NCBI GenBank assembly: GCA_913064755.1
Contig: CAJYBQ010000189.1
Coordinates: 1-6,671, forward strand
DNA from: an uncultured Alphaproteobacteria bacterium
GTDB taxonomy: Bacteria > Pseudomonadota > Alphaproteobacteria > Minwuiales > Minwuiaceae
Direction of reading: 5' to 3'
Length of the DNA: 6,671 nucleotides
The translations under genes were made by a program, and so were the position numbers. Below, piece by piece: positions 1-6,581 of the stretch. The notes under the pieces are model-generated. The model was not told the origin of the DNA and did not search any database. It saw only the letters and a program-made list of their open reading frames with translations. Numbering within the stretch: position 1 is the first letter of the stretch; each line of letters opens with the position of its first letter.

Positions 1-523
1 CCGCCTCGAACCGCAAGGCGCCAACCGGCAAGGCGACGCCAGCGCTGCCCCTGCCGTCGCCGATCGCGGCAAGTTCAAGACTGCTGCCGCCCAGGTCACC
101 GACAATGCCCCTGGCGTCCGGCAGGCCGAACAGCACGCCGAAAGCCGCGAGGCGCGATTCACCCTCCCCCGACAGGACCTCCAGCTCGATGCCGCATTCA
201 ACGGCAACTCGCTCGACGAATTCCGGACCGTCGACCGCGTCCCGGACCGCCGACGTGGCAAAGGCCACGGTTCGGTCGACGCCGGTCACCTGCATCATCC
301 AGGCGAAGCGTTTCAGCGTGGCAATCGCACTCTGAACCCCTTCCGGGCTCAATTGACCGGTCTCCGGCAGCCCCTTGCCCAGGGCGCAGAACGCGCGCTC
401 GTTCAGCATGTTCAACGGCGCCCGCGCGCAGTCGCCAAAGATCACCAGCCGGACCGAATTCGATCCGACGTCAATTACTGCGATCCGTTCCGCCGCCCCA
501 AGGGCCGCCATCGTGTCTGGCAT
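1..523 (-). CDS. ppx: Exopolyphosphatase / Ppx-GppA phosphatase, N-terminal part (runs off window)
   Basis: Only the first 174 codons are present; the gene continues past base 1. The family hydrolyses terminal phosphates of polyphosphate (Ppx) or pppGpp (GppA) in the cytoplasm. Visible motifs of the actin-like ASKHA fold: VIDVGSNSVRLVIF at residues 16-29 (first phosphate loop), ATSAVRDA at 89-96, LSGEGESRLA at 117-126 with Glu122 at about the place of the catalytic acid, and VGDLGGSSLEL at 141-151 (second phosphate loop). Start: ATG at 523, two bases after the ppk TGA. No convincing Shine-Dalgarno precedes it, so translation probably depends on ribosomes finishing ppk. Met5 is a possible alternative start. 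Ppx is preferred over GppA because of the adjoining ppk; sequence alone does not separate the two. Total length and C-terminal domains cannot be seen. Confidence 0.93.
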   Translation of the reverse strand, partial: MPDTMAALGAAERIAVIDVGSNSVRLVIFGDCARAPLNMLNERAFCALGKGLPETGQLSPEGVQSAIATLKRFAWMMQVTGVDRTVAFATSAVRDAVDGPEFVERVAVECGIELEVLSGEGESRLAAFGVLFGLPDARGIVGDLGGSSLELAAIGDGRGSAGVALPVGALRFEA

Positions 524-525
524 GG

Positions 526-2715
526 TCAGTCGTCATCATCCAGGGTCAGGGAAATTGGTCGTACGCCCTCTTCCAGTGCCTTGCCACGACCGGACAGACT
601 CGGGTTCGTCATGAAATACTCGTGTGCGCTGAATCCTTCACCACCTCCCTTGTCTCGCACATAGTCGCCGTCCGGCTTCATGACCCAGCTCTGCACGTAA
701 TCCTTCAGGTTTTCCACCCTGCCCTGCTCCAGCACCTGCGCATGGACCGTCTCGTTCTTCAACGGCACCAAGCTTTCGATCCGGCGATCCAGGTTGCGGG
801 GCATCCAGTCGGCGGAACTGATGTAGACCTTCGCATTGCGGCCCGGCAGCGGTTCCCCGTTGCCGAACACGACGATGCGGCTGTGTTCCAGGAACCGGCC
901 GATGATGCTGCGCACGCGGATGTTCTCCGACAGGCCGGGAACACCGGGCCGCAGGCAGCAGATGCCGCGCACGACCAGTTCGATCTCCACGCCGGCCTGG
1001 CTCGCGCGGTACAGGCAATCGATGATCTGCGGGTCGACAATGGAGTTCATCTTGGCCCAGATCGCCGCCGGCCGACCGGCTTTCGCGTGTTCGATCTCCG
1101 CCTCGATACCGTCCGTTATGCGCTGGCGCAGGGTGTCGGGGGAATAGGCCAGTTCTTCCAGCCCTTCCGGCTTGGCATAGCCGGTCAGGTAATTGAAGAT
1201 CGCCGAGATGTCGCGCCCCAGTGCCGGTTCATCGGTGAAGTACGACAGGTCGGTGTAGACCTTGGCCGTGATCGGATGATAATTGCCGGTGCCGAAATGG
1301 GAGTAGGTCCGCAGCCCCTCCTTTTCCTTCCGCACCACCATCGACAGCTTGGCGTGGGTCTTCAGTTCCATGAAGCCGTAGACCACCTGCACCCCGGCCC
1401 GTTCCATGTCCCGCGCCCAGCGAATGTTCGCCGCCTCGTCGAACCGCGCCTTCAGCTCGATCAGCGCGGTGACGGACTTGCCCGCCTCCGCCGCCGCGAT
1501 CAGCGCCTCCACGATGGGGGAATTGTCGGATGTCCGGTACAGCGTCTGCTTGATCGCCAGGACGTTCGGGTCTTCGGCCGCCTGGCGCAGGAACCGCACC
1601 ACCACGTCGAAACTCTCGAAGGGGTGATGGATGATCAGGTCCTTGCCGCGGATGGAGGCAAAGCAGTCACCACCGTGTTCGCGGATGCGTTCCGGGAACC
1701 GCGCGTTGTAGGGCTTGAACAGCAGTTCCGGCTTGTCGTCCACGATCACGCGGCGGATGTCGGCCAGCGCCAGCATGCCGTCGATGTTGATCACGTCGTC
1801 GGGCCGGGCGTCGGTCTCGGTCACCACCAGGCGGCGCAGGCGATCGTTCAGGTCGGACGACACCTGCAGGCGCACGATGTGACCGCGACGGCGACGCCGC
1901 AGGGCGGATTCGAAGGTCCGCACCAGGTCTTCCGATTCTTCCTGCAGCTCGATATCCGAATCGCGAATGCACCGGAACTGCCCCCGGCTGACGATGCTGT
2001 ACCCCGGAAACAGGCGCGCCATGTACAGCGCGATGACCTGGCTGACCTGGATGAACCTGATCCCGGAACCCGGCAGCCGGACGAAGCGCGAGACATGATG
2101 CGGAATCGGCACGACCGCGTTCAGCAGTTCCTTGTCCCCGTCGCGTACCAGCTGCGCGATCATCGCCAGGCCCAGGTTCGGGATGAACGGGAACGGATGC
2201 GCCGGGTCGATGGCCAGCGGTGTCAGGACGGGCAGTATCTGCTCCAGGAAATGCGTGTCCAGCCAGGCGCGCTCTTCGGGGTCCAGTTCGTCCGCGACAA
2301 CGATCGCGATGCCGACTTCCCGCAGTTCCTGTTGCAGCACCTTCCAGCAGTTCTGCTGTTCCTTCACCAGCCAGTTGGCCAGTTCGTCGATCTTTTCCAG
2401 CTGCTGCGTCACGGTCAGACCATCGGGGGTCACCGTCTTCACATCCGCCTGGGTCATGCCCCACAGGGCGGCCACCCGGACCATGAAGAATTCATCCAGG
2501 TTGGACGCCGAAATGGACAGGAACCGTACCCTTTCCAGCAACGGATAGCGCGGGTTCTGGCATTCCCGCATGACCCGGGAGTTGAACTGCAACCAGGAAA
2601 TCTCGCGGTTGATGAACCGCTCCGGCGACGTCATGTCGATGGCAGGCGCCGTTGCCGATACCGGCAACCTGGTGTCCGTATCCCGGGATGTCTGATCAGT
2701 CTGTTTGATGTTCAT
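526..2715 (-). CDS. ppk: Polyphosphate kinase 1 (PPK1)
   Basis: PPK1 reversibly transfers the ATP gamma-phosphate to a growing inorganic polyphosphate chain through a phosphohistidine intermediate. The protein is 729 aa, normal for the family. Order: N-terminal domain opening with RFINREISWLQFNSRV (about 33-48) and SASNLDEFFMVR; a middle domain; then two phospholipase-D-like domains. By motif alignment with E. coli PPK, the catalytic residues fall at a constant offset of 19: Arg394 (KQTLYRT), Arg424 (LKARFDE), His454 (LKTHAKL, the phosphorylated His, E. coli His435) and His611 (FLEHSR, E. coli His592). YISSADWMPRNLDRR at about 631-645 is the C-terminal signature. It ends in an acidic LDDDD tail. 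The ATG at 2715 is chosen because GAAGGA lies 8 bases upstream; a TTG at 2754 would add 13 unconserved residues. It is first in a ppk-ppx operon and divergent from the histidine phosphatase gene. Confidence 0.98.
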   Translation of the reverse strand: MNIKQTDQTSRDTDTRLPVSATAPAIDMTSPERFINREISWLQFNSRVMRECQNPRYPLLERVRFLSISASNLDEFFMVRVAALWGMTQADVKTVTPDGLTVTQQLEKIDELANWLVKEQQNCWKVLQQELREVGIAIVVADELDPEERAWLDTHFLEQILPVLTPLAIDPAHPFPFIPNLGLAMIAQLVRDGDKELLNAVVPIPHHVSRFVRLPGSGIRFIQVSQVIALYMARLFPGYSIVSRGQFRCIRDSDIELQEESEDLVRTFESALRRRRRGHIVRLQVSSDLNDRLRRLVVTETDARPDDVINIDGMLALADIRRVIVDDKPELLFKPYNARFPERIREHGGDCFASIRGKDLIIHHPFESFDVVVRFLRQAAEDPNVLAIKQTLYRTSDNSPIVEALIAAAEAGKSVTALIELKARFDEAANIRWARDMERAGVQVVYGFMELKTHAKLSMVVRKEKEGLRTYSHFGTGNYHPITAKVYTDLSYFTDEPALGRDISAIFNYLTGYAKPEGLEELAYSPDTLRQRITDGIEAEIEHAKAGRPAAIWAKMNSIVDPQIIDCLYRASQAGVEIELVVRGICCLRPGVPGLSENIRVRSIIGRFLEHSRIVVFGNGEPLPGRNAKVYISSADWMPRNLDRRIESLVPLKNETVHAQVLEQGRVENLKDYVQSWVMKPDGDYVRDKGGGEGFSAHEYFMTNPSLSGRGKALEEGVRPISLTLDDDD

Positions 2716-2723
2716 CGGGGTTT

Positions 2724-2729
2724 TCCTTC
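2724..2729 (-). promoter_or_regulatory. Shine-Dalgarno of ppk
   Basis: On the minus strand GAAGGA lies 8 bases before the ATG at 2715. It fixes the ppk start at 2715 rather than the upstream in-frame TTG at 2754. Confidence 0.8.
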
Positions 2730-2765
2730 GGGAGTTGGGCAGACGATGCCCCAAGATCGCGTGGA

Positions 2766-2774
2766 ATTACAGCA
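2766..2774 (-). promoter_or_regulatory. Candidate extended -10 of the ppk promoter
   Basis: The minus strand reads TGC-TGTAAT, matching the extended -10 pattern TGn-TATAAT with 5 of 6 hexamer bases. There is no good TTGACA-like hexamer 16-18 bases upstream, so the promoter would rely on the extended -10 or on an activator. Transcription would start near 2758, giving a leader of about 43 bases before the ATG at 2715. Motif reading only. Confidence 0.4.
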
Positions 2775-2779
2775 TTTCC

Positions 2780-2797
2780 CTTGCAGTCATTTGACGC
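2780..2797 (-). promoter_or_regulatory. Weak Pho-box-like element upstream of ppk
   Basis: The minus strand reads GCGTCAA-ATGA-CTGCAAG. Its two 7-base units lie 11 bases apart, as in a PhoB box (CTGTCAT-n4-CTGTCAT), but each matches only 4 of 7 positions. It ends 8 bases upstream of the candidate -10, about where a Pho box replaces the -35. ppk is a Pho-regulon gene in several bacteria. It overlaps the short inverted repeat GTCA-tt-TGAC (2787-2796), which could equally serve another regulator or be chance. Confidence 0.2.
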
Positions 2798-2816
2798 CCC
2801 CTGCCAGACTTCGGGC

Positions 2817-3338
2817 ATGAATCACTTGCTCCTGTTGCGCCACGCCAAGGCGGCTTCCCCCGCCAATGGGCAAGGCGATCACGCACGCGCGTTGAATCCG
2901 CGCGGACGCCGCGCCGCGCCCGCAATCGCCCGCTACATGGCCGCGAACCGGATGACGCCCGACCTGGTGCTGTGTTCCGACGCCGCCCGCACGCGCGAGA
3001 CCTGGGCCCTCGTCGCCGCCGAGAACGGCTGGACAGACGTCGAACAGCGGTTCCTCAAGGCGCTCTACCTGGCCGAAGCCGCCCGCATCTGCCACGTGAT
3101 CCAGCGCGAGGCGGGCGCGGCAACGACCATCCTGCTGGTCGGGCACAACCCGGGCATCGAGGAACTGGCCGGGCTGCTTGCCGATCGCGACGACCGGGAC
3201 TCCCGCCGCGCCCTGGCGGCAGGCATGGACACCGCAACCCTGGTCGCCCTCACCCTTCCGGGGTCATGGGCAGACCTGCACAAGGGCAACTGCACGGTGG
3301 ATTCGATCACGCGCCCCTCGGCACTCGGGGTGGAATAG
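2817..3338 (+). CDS. SixA-type phosphohistidine phosphatase (histidine phosphatase superfamily)
   Basis: A 173-aa cytoplasmic protein, close to the 150-180 aa usual for SixA-like branch-2 histidine phosphatases. It begins MNHLLLLRHAKA, the strand and RHA catalytic loop: Arg8 and His9, the latter being the residue phosphorylated during catalysis. CSDAARTRETW (53-63) supplies the conserved Arg58, and LLVGHNPGIEEL (107-118) the second active-site His110. E. coli SixA removes phosphate from phosphohistidine proteins such as the HPt domain of ArcB and the PTS protein NPr; the substrate here is unknown. The ATG at 2817 puts the RHA motif at the family's usual position; an in-frame TTG at 2781 would add 12 unlikely residues. 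No Shine-Dalgarno is seen before 2817. The gene is divergent from ppk (101-base gap) and convergent with the esterase gene. The fold is clear; specificity is inferred. Confidence 0.9.
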   Translation: MNHLLLLRHAKAASPANGQGDHARALNPRGRRAAPAIARYMAANRMTPDLVLCSDAARTRETWALVAAENGWTDVEQRFLKALYLAEAARICHVIQREAGAATTILLVGHNPGIEELAGLLADRDDRDSRRALAAGMDTATLVALTLPGSWADLHKGNCTVDSITRPSALGVE

Positions 3339-3380
3339 CCCTGCCCTTCGCCGGTCAGTCGGCCTTCGCCCGGCCATTCG

Positions 3381-3392
3381 CGAGGGGCCTCG
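3381..3392. terminator. Small GC hairpin between convergent genes (possible weak terminator)
   Basis: CGAGG-GG-CCTCG forms a short stem, probably CGAG/CTCG with a four-base loop in practice. It lies in the 54-base gap between the histidine phosphatase stop (3338) and the esterase stop (3393) and abuts the latter. No T-run follows on either strand, so it does not meet the usual intrinsic terminator pattern. Confidence 0.2.
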
Positions 3393-4337
3393 TCAGAGAT
3401 GCTTGTCCTTCAGAAAGGACCAGACCTCCCGGTTCATCGGGAAATTGCGGGGCGCAGGACCCATCAGGGCCTCCGCCCGTTCCGACAGCGGGTATGCCCC
3501 GGGCCAGCGATGCCCCATGCCGCTGAAAGCGTAGAGCCGCAGGTCCGCACCGTCACGGCACCCGGTAAAGCGATGCAGGTCGAGCGACACCACGGGGTCG
3601 AAGCCGATATCGACGGGCGTCACCCGCCGGACCTCGTCGCAACCGTTCAGGGCACCGAAGACTTCCATCGTTCGATGGGTGCCGAGGGTCCGCCCCCGAT
3701 CACCCGGGAACATGCCGGCGACCCGCCCGCCCTCCCAGTGGATCAGGCGATCAGCCGTGCCGTTCATCACCATCATGGACAGCGGGCGCGACGGCTGACA
3801 GTCCGGTTCGGCATTCTCTGGCAGGTTGGCGATCACCGGCACGAATGCCGCAAAGACATCCGCCGCCTCGCAGGCCAGCCGGAAGGTCATCATCCCGCCG
3901 TTGGACAGGCCGAGGGCATGAATTCGTGCCGGATCGGCAATCCCGTCCGCCACCAGCCGGGCCGCCACCGCGCGCAGGAAGCCGACATCGTCCGCGCCGC
4001 CCATGCCCTGTTTCTCGATCACCACCGCCGACCGGCGGGCGTCGTTCCAATGGTTGGCGACACCTTGCGGATAGACGGTCACGAAACCATGCTCCGCGCC
4101 CGCCTCGTGCAGCCCTGTCATCCGCCGTGTCCGCTGCCCCGAACCACCGCCGCCGTGCAGCACGAAGATCACCGGTGCAGGCCCGGTCAGCCCCGCCGGG
4201 ACATCCAGCAGATAGCTCCGTTCCCGCCCATCATGGTTGATCGTTTCCGCCTGGGCGGACGCCGGGCCCATGATCAGCAGCAGGCAGACCGCGGCAAGCA
4301 GCCCCGGCAGGACTCCGCAGAACCGGACCGCCCGCAT
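3393..4337 (-). CDS. Secreted LpqC / PHB-depolymerase-type serine esterase
   Basis: A 314-aa alpha/beta hydrolase of the LpqC / poly(3-hydroxybutyrate) depolymerase / feruloyl-esterase group. It opens with a Sec signal peptide: positive MRAVRF, a hydrophobic stretch at about 9-24, and a likely cut after ASAQA near residue 30. The mature enzyme shows the oxyanion-hole motif VLHGGGGSG (59-67), the nucleophile elbow GLSNGGMM with Ser145, MNGTAD with Asp196 and GMGHRWPG with His276, a complete catalytic triad. Cys233 and Cys260 could form a disulfide. It should hydrolyse an ester in the periplasm or outside the cell; whether the substrate is a polyester, an aryl ester or something else cannot be told. 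The start overlaps the end of the upstream lipoprotein gene's signals: TGA, two bases, ATG, with GAGGA seven bases before the ATG. It is the last gene of a four-gene operon of exported proteins. Confidence 0.9.
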   Translation of the reverse strand: MRAVRFCGVLPGLLAAVCLLLIMGPASAQAETINHDGRERSYLLDVPAGLTGPAPVIFVLHGGGGSGQRTRRMTGLHEAGAEHGFVTVYPQGVANHWNDARRSAVVIEKQGMGGADDVGFLRAVAARLVADGIADPARIHALGLSNGGMMTFRLACEAADVFAAFVPVIANLPENAEPDCQPSRPLSMMVMNGTADRLIHWEGGRVAGMFPGDRGRTLGTHRTMEVFGALNGCDEVRRVTPVDIGFDPVVSLDLHRFTGCRDGADLRLYAFSGMGHRWPGAYPLSERAEALMGPAPRNFPMNREVWSFLKDKHL

Positions 4338-4339
4338 GG

Positions 4340-5122
4340 TCAGTTCCTCACCTGTCGCAGGGTCGCGAACAGTTGCTCGCTATCCTCGCTGACATCCGGC
4401 GGGCTGGGCTGACTGGATACGCTGACGATGCCGACGCCCAGCAGCCGGTCGCCGACCGGCGCGATCACCAGGTCAACGAAGACCCAGTTGCCCGGGTCAT
4501 CCTGCTGACCCTGTCGCATCAGCAGACGTCCCCTGATGTGCCCATCCCTGCTTTCCGCATCGAAATGCTCGACACTGTCACCGGATTTCTCGGCACCCTT
4601 GATGAACTCGTAGATGATCAGTTCGCGGCTGGCGGGATTGGCGTGCTTCGGGTGCAGGACGGTCACCACGGCGTCGAACTTCGCCCGTCGATCCGCATTC
4701 AGGACAAGCGGAGCGCCATCATCATCCGTCCACTGGCCGATTACGGTGGCCGCGAAGGGCAGCTTGAAAGCTTCACGACCTTCCAGGATCGCGCACGACA
4801 TGGCAATGTTCTTGATTTCCAGCGAACCCTTTTCCAGGCGACGCAGCATGGCCATCACCGCGGCAGGAGCATCGTACCCGGTCGCGCAGAAGCCGTCGGG
4901 CAACCGCATGGCGATCCGGTGGTCAGCCAGGTTGAACCGCGCATGCCCCCTGTACACTTCCGCCGCACGAATGGTCGCCATTCCGGCAATCGGCACGTCG
5001 GGTGCAACAACCGAACGTGGTGCGCCGCCGGCCGTTGCGGTGTCCGAAGGAGGGGACTGGCAGGCCGCAAGAACCAGCACGCAGGACAGCAGCGCGGCGG
5101 CGCGCAGGGACAGGATTGGCAT
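4340..5122 (-). CDS. Lipoprotein of unknown function, paired-cysteine module (third gene of the operon)
   Basis: I do not recognise a named family. The 260-aa product starts with a lipoprotein signal: MPILSLRAAALLSC, a hydrophobic run, and lipobox VLAAC with lipidated Cys21, then a Ser/Thr/Ala-rich linker to about residue 45. The mature part has a strand and turn HRIAMRLPDGFC (Cys79), then 30 residues, then IAMSC (Cys110). The same arrangement occurs in the two upstream gene products, suggesting a conserved disulfide. The C-terminal part has strands WVFVDLVIAP and RLLGVGIVSVSS, then a helix-like end SEQLFATLRQVRN. The ATG at 5122 shares one base with the preceding stop (TGATG) and has GAGGT six bases upstream; a GTG at 5125 would be only three bases from it. 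It probably acts at the cell envelope; the side of the membrane is not evident. Confidence 0.85.
   Translation of the reverse strand: MPILSLRAAALLSCVLVLAACQSPPSDTATAGGAPRSVVAPDVPIAGMATIRAAEVYRGHARFNLADHRIAMRLPDGFCATGYDAPAAVMAMLRRLEKGSLEIKNIAMSCAILEGREAFKLPFAATVIGQWTDDDGAPLVLNADRRAKFDAVVTVLHPKHANPASRELIIYEFIKGAEKSGDSVEHFDAESRDGHIRGRLLMRQGQQDDPGNWVFVDLVIAPVGDRLLGVGIVSVSSQPSPPDVSEDSEQLFATLRQVRN
4345..4349 (-). promoter_or_regulatory. Shine-Dalgarno of the esterase gene, inside the upstream coding end
   Basis: The minus strand reads GAGGA seven bases before the ATG at 4337. It lies within the last codons of the preceding lipoprotein gene, so the esterase can be started independently as well as by coupling. 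Confidence 0.6.
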
Positions 5123-5829
5123 CACTCGACCTCGCGTACGTTCAGTGCCAGGGCCTGCGCATCCGCCAGGCTGGGTGGTTCTTCCGACAGACTAGCGAAA
5201 TGCACGATCGTGGCGACCAGGAAATAGCCCGCCCGTGGCGTGATGGTAGCGGCGGCAGCAAGCGCGGGCGCGCCGTCCATCGCCTCCACCCTGCCGGTCA
5301 TCTGTCCGGCCAGTTGATCCCCGTCGACCAGCGGCGTGAGGCTTTCGACGGACAGGCCCGGTGCCTGTTCCCGCAGCAGGTTCCGCACCTGCAGGCTCGC
5401 CGCCTCCACCCCCAGTACCAGCTGCGCATAACGCACGCCGCCGAGCAGGGCACGCCAGAATGTCAGGCCATTGCCGGTTGACCGGACCGCCTTGCCGTCC
5501 GTCGCCATCAAGCCCAGCGCCAGCGCCCTGATCGGCTTGCCGGCCGGCACTGCGGTGCGGACATCGTCGATCCTGTTGCAGGGAATGGCCACGACCTTCG
5601 GTCGCACGGCGCCCCCGCCAAGCCGGGCGACATCGCGCGCCAGCCCGGCAGGCAGCTGGCGGGAGGGACGCACCAGGTCACAGAACCCTGCCGGGATATC
5701 AACCACGAATGCACGGTCGCTGATGGCAAAGCGGACCTGTCCCGCATCTGCTCCCGTCACGAAAAGGGCCGCAGACAACAGGGACCAGGCCCATGTCCTG
5801 GCGGAGAACCACCGGCGCTTGCTCATCAT
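5122..5829 (-). CDS. Sec-exported protein of unknown function, paired-cysteine module (second gene of the operon)
   Basis: I do not recognise a named family. The 235-aa product has a signal peptide: basic MMSKRRWFSAR, a hydrophobic core at about 13-25, and a likely cleavage after TGADA at residue 29. No lipobox is present, so it should be soluble in the periplasm or secreted. Right after cleavage comes VRFAISDRAFVVDIPAGFC (Cys50), then 33 residues, then VVAIPC (Cys84), matching the module of both neighbours. The rest is Ala/Gly/Leu-rich, with a C-terminal strand GYFLVATIVHFASLS and a closing helix-like LADAQALALNVREVE. ATG codons occur at 5829 and 5826; the first is given. No Shine-Dalgarno is visible, but the upstream stop is only five bases away, so reinitiation is likely. 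Its stop overlaps the next gene's start. Confidence 0.83.
   Translation of the reverse strand: MMSKRRWFSARTWAWSLLSAALFVTGADAGQVRFAISDRAFVVDIPAGFCDLVRPSRQLPAGLARDVARLGGGAVRPKVVAIPCNRIDDVRTAVPAGKPIRALALGLMATDGKAVRSTGNGLTFWRALLGGVRYAQLVLGVEAASLQVRNLLREQAPGLSVESLTPLVDGDQLAGQMTGRVEAMDGAPALAAAATITPRAGYFLVATIVHFASLSEEPPSLADAQALALNVREVE
5129..5133 (-). promoter_or_regulatory. Shine-Dalgarno deciding the start of the third operon gene
   Basis: GAGGT on the minus strand is six bases from the ATG at 5122 and three from the GTG at 5125. The spacing favours the ATG. Confidence 0.55.
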
Positions 5830-5834
5830 GATGT

Positions 5835-6572
5835 TCAGATCGACCCACTTTCGTTGAACAGGCCAAGCACCAGGCGTTTCAGAACGTCCAGTGCATGGAT
5901 CTCGTTTTCCACCCCTTGTCCGACGAGTATCGACAGTTCGACGGGAACACCATCGACAAGCGTCTTGGCGATATACTGGCTCCGCTTCGTGGATGACCCG
6001 GATTGCACGCGGGTGAAGCGCACCCGGAAATAGGCACCGTAGGGATCGGACGAGACCAGCACGAGGCGGGACTTGTCCTCGACGCTGCGCGATTGATGGA
6101 TGCCCTGCTTCCGCATCGATTCAGCGACCTTCCTGTCGCTCTCTTCGAACAGGTCGCTCTGGTCGCTCTGATCGAGTTCGCTGATCGCCGCCGCGATGTA
6201 GCGCTCCCGACTGACCAGCAGGTGGACCGGCTGACCGCCCGAGGTCAGCACCGTGACGCCACCCTCGGCCTCGAAATCCTGGACCACGCTGTTGTGCAGA
6301 TCGTTGTAGTCGTCGCAGCGCATGAAATAGGCCGCGAACTTCCAGTCCCCCTCCGCCCCGCGCAGCACTGCCCAGACACGCCCATCGACACTGTCGGGAT
6401 AGGCATAGGGGTCCAGCAGGCAATAGTTCCCGTCCAGGGCGAGACGCAGCGGCATGCCGCCGATGGACGTGGAACTGACATTGACTACCCTGGCCGTAGG
6501 GGACTGTGTCGTCTGGCAGGCTGACAGGCCGACCCGCAGCAGGACGCCCCGGGTCCGGATGATGAACCGCAT
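5835..6572 (-). CDS. Lipoprotein of unknown function, paired-cysteine module (first gene of the operon)
   Basis: I do not recognise a named family. The 245-aa product opens MRFIIRTRGVLLRVGLSAC: a short lipoprotein signal with lipobox LSAC (Cys19). The hydrophobic core is short and broken by Arg13, which is odd. The mature part has PLRLALDGNYC (Cys51), then 34 residues, then FAAYFMRC (Cys86), the module seen in the next two genes. A hydrophilic, probably helical stretch follows, starting with a QSD triplet repeat (DQSDQSDLFEESD, 134-146). The C-terminal part has strands RLVLVSS, AYFRVRFTRVQ and PVELSILVGQG and ends with the helix ALDVLKRLVLGLFN. The ATG at 6572 has GGAG nine bases upstream and gives the expected lipobox position; an in-frame GTG at 6587 would overlap that site. 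Upstream lie unusual poly-G tracts. Confidence 0.82.
   Translation of the reverse strand: MRFIIRTRGVLLRVGLSACQTTQSPTARVVNVSSTSIGGMPLRLALDGNYCLLDPYAYPDSVDGRVWAVLRGAEGDWKFAAYFMRCDDYNDLHNSVVQDFEAEGGVTVLTSGGQPVHLLVSRERYIAAAISELDQSDQSDLFEESDRKVAESMRKQGIHQSRSVEDKSRLVLVSSDPYGAYFRVRFTRVQSGSSTKRSQYIAKTLVDGVPVELSILVGQGVENEIHALDVLKRLVLGLFNESGSI
6135..6170. repeat. Short in-frame 9-base repeat coding for Q/E-S-D
   Basis: GTCGCTCTG occurs twice in tandem at 6153-6161 and 6162-6170. A third copy, matching 8 of 9 bases, is at 6135-6143. All are spaced by multiples of nine. Read on the minus strand they encode the QSD, QSD and ESD triplets of the first lipoprotein. Confidence 0.7.
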
Positions 6573-6581
6573 CGTCTCATA

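Noticed and set aside
105..664. Plus-strand open frames near the left edge
   Set aside because: They run antisense to ppx and the end of ppk. The minus strand encodes unmistakable Ppx/GppA motifs.
622..2820. A 732-codon open frame on the plus strand opposite ppk
   Set aside because: It lies antisense to a PPK1 with all catalytic motifs. Its translation is rich in His, Asp, Gln and Arg with no recognisable domain, typical of a mirror frame in GC-rich DNA.
3350..3363. GCCG-GTCAGT-CGGC hairpin in the convergent gap as a terminator
   Set aside because: The stem is only four base pairs and is not followed by a T-run.
3399..4412. A 337-codon plus-strand open frame opposite the esterase gene
   Set aside because: It mirrors the esterase gene, which has a full catalytic triad and signal peptide. 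The plus-strand product shows no motifs.
4373..5227. A 284-codon plus-strand open frame opposite the second lipoprotein gene
   Set aside because: It has no ribosome binding site or domain and overlaps a minus-strand gene with a clear lipobox, Shine-Dalgarno and coupled junctions.
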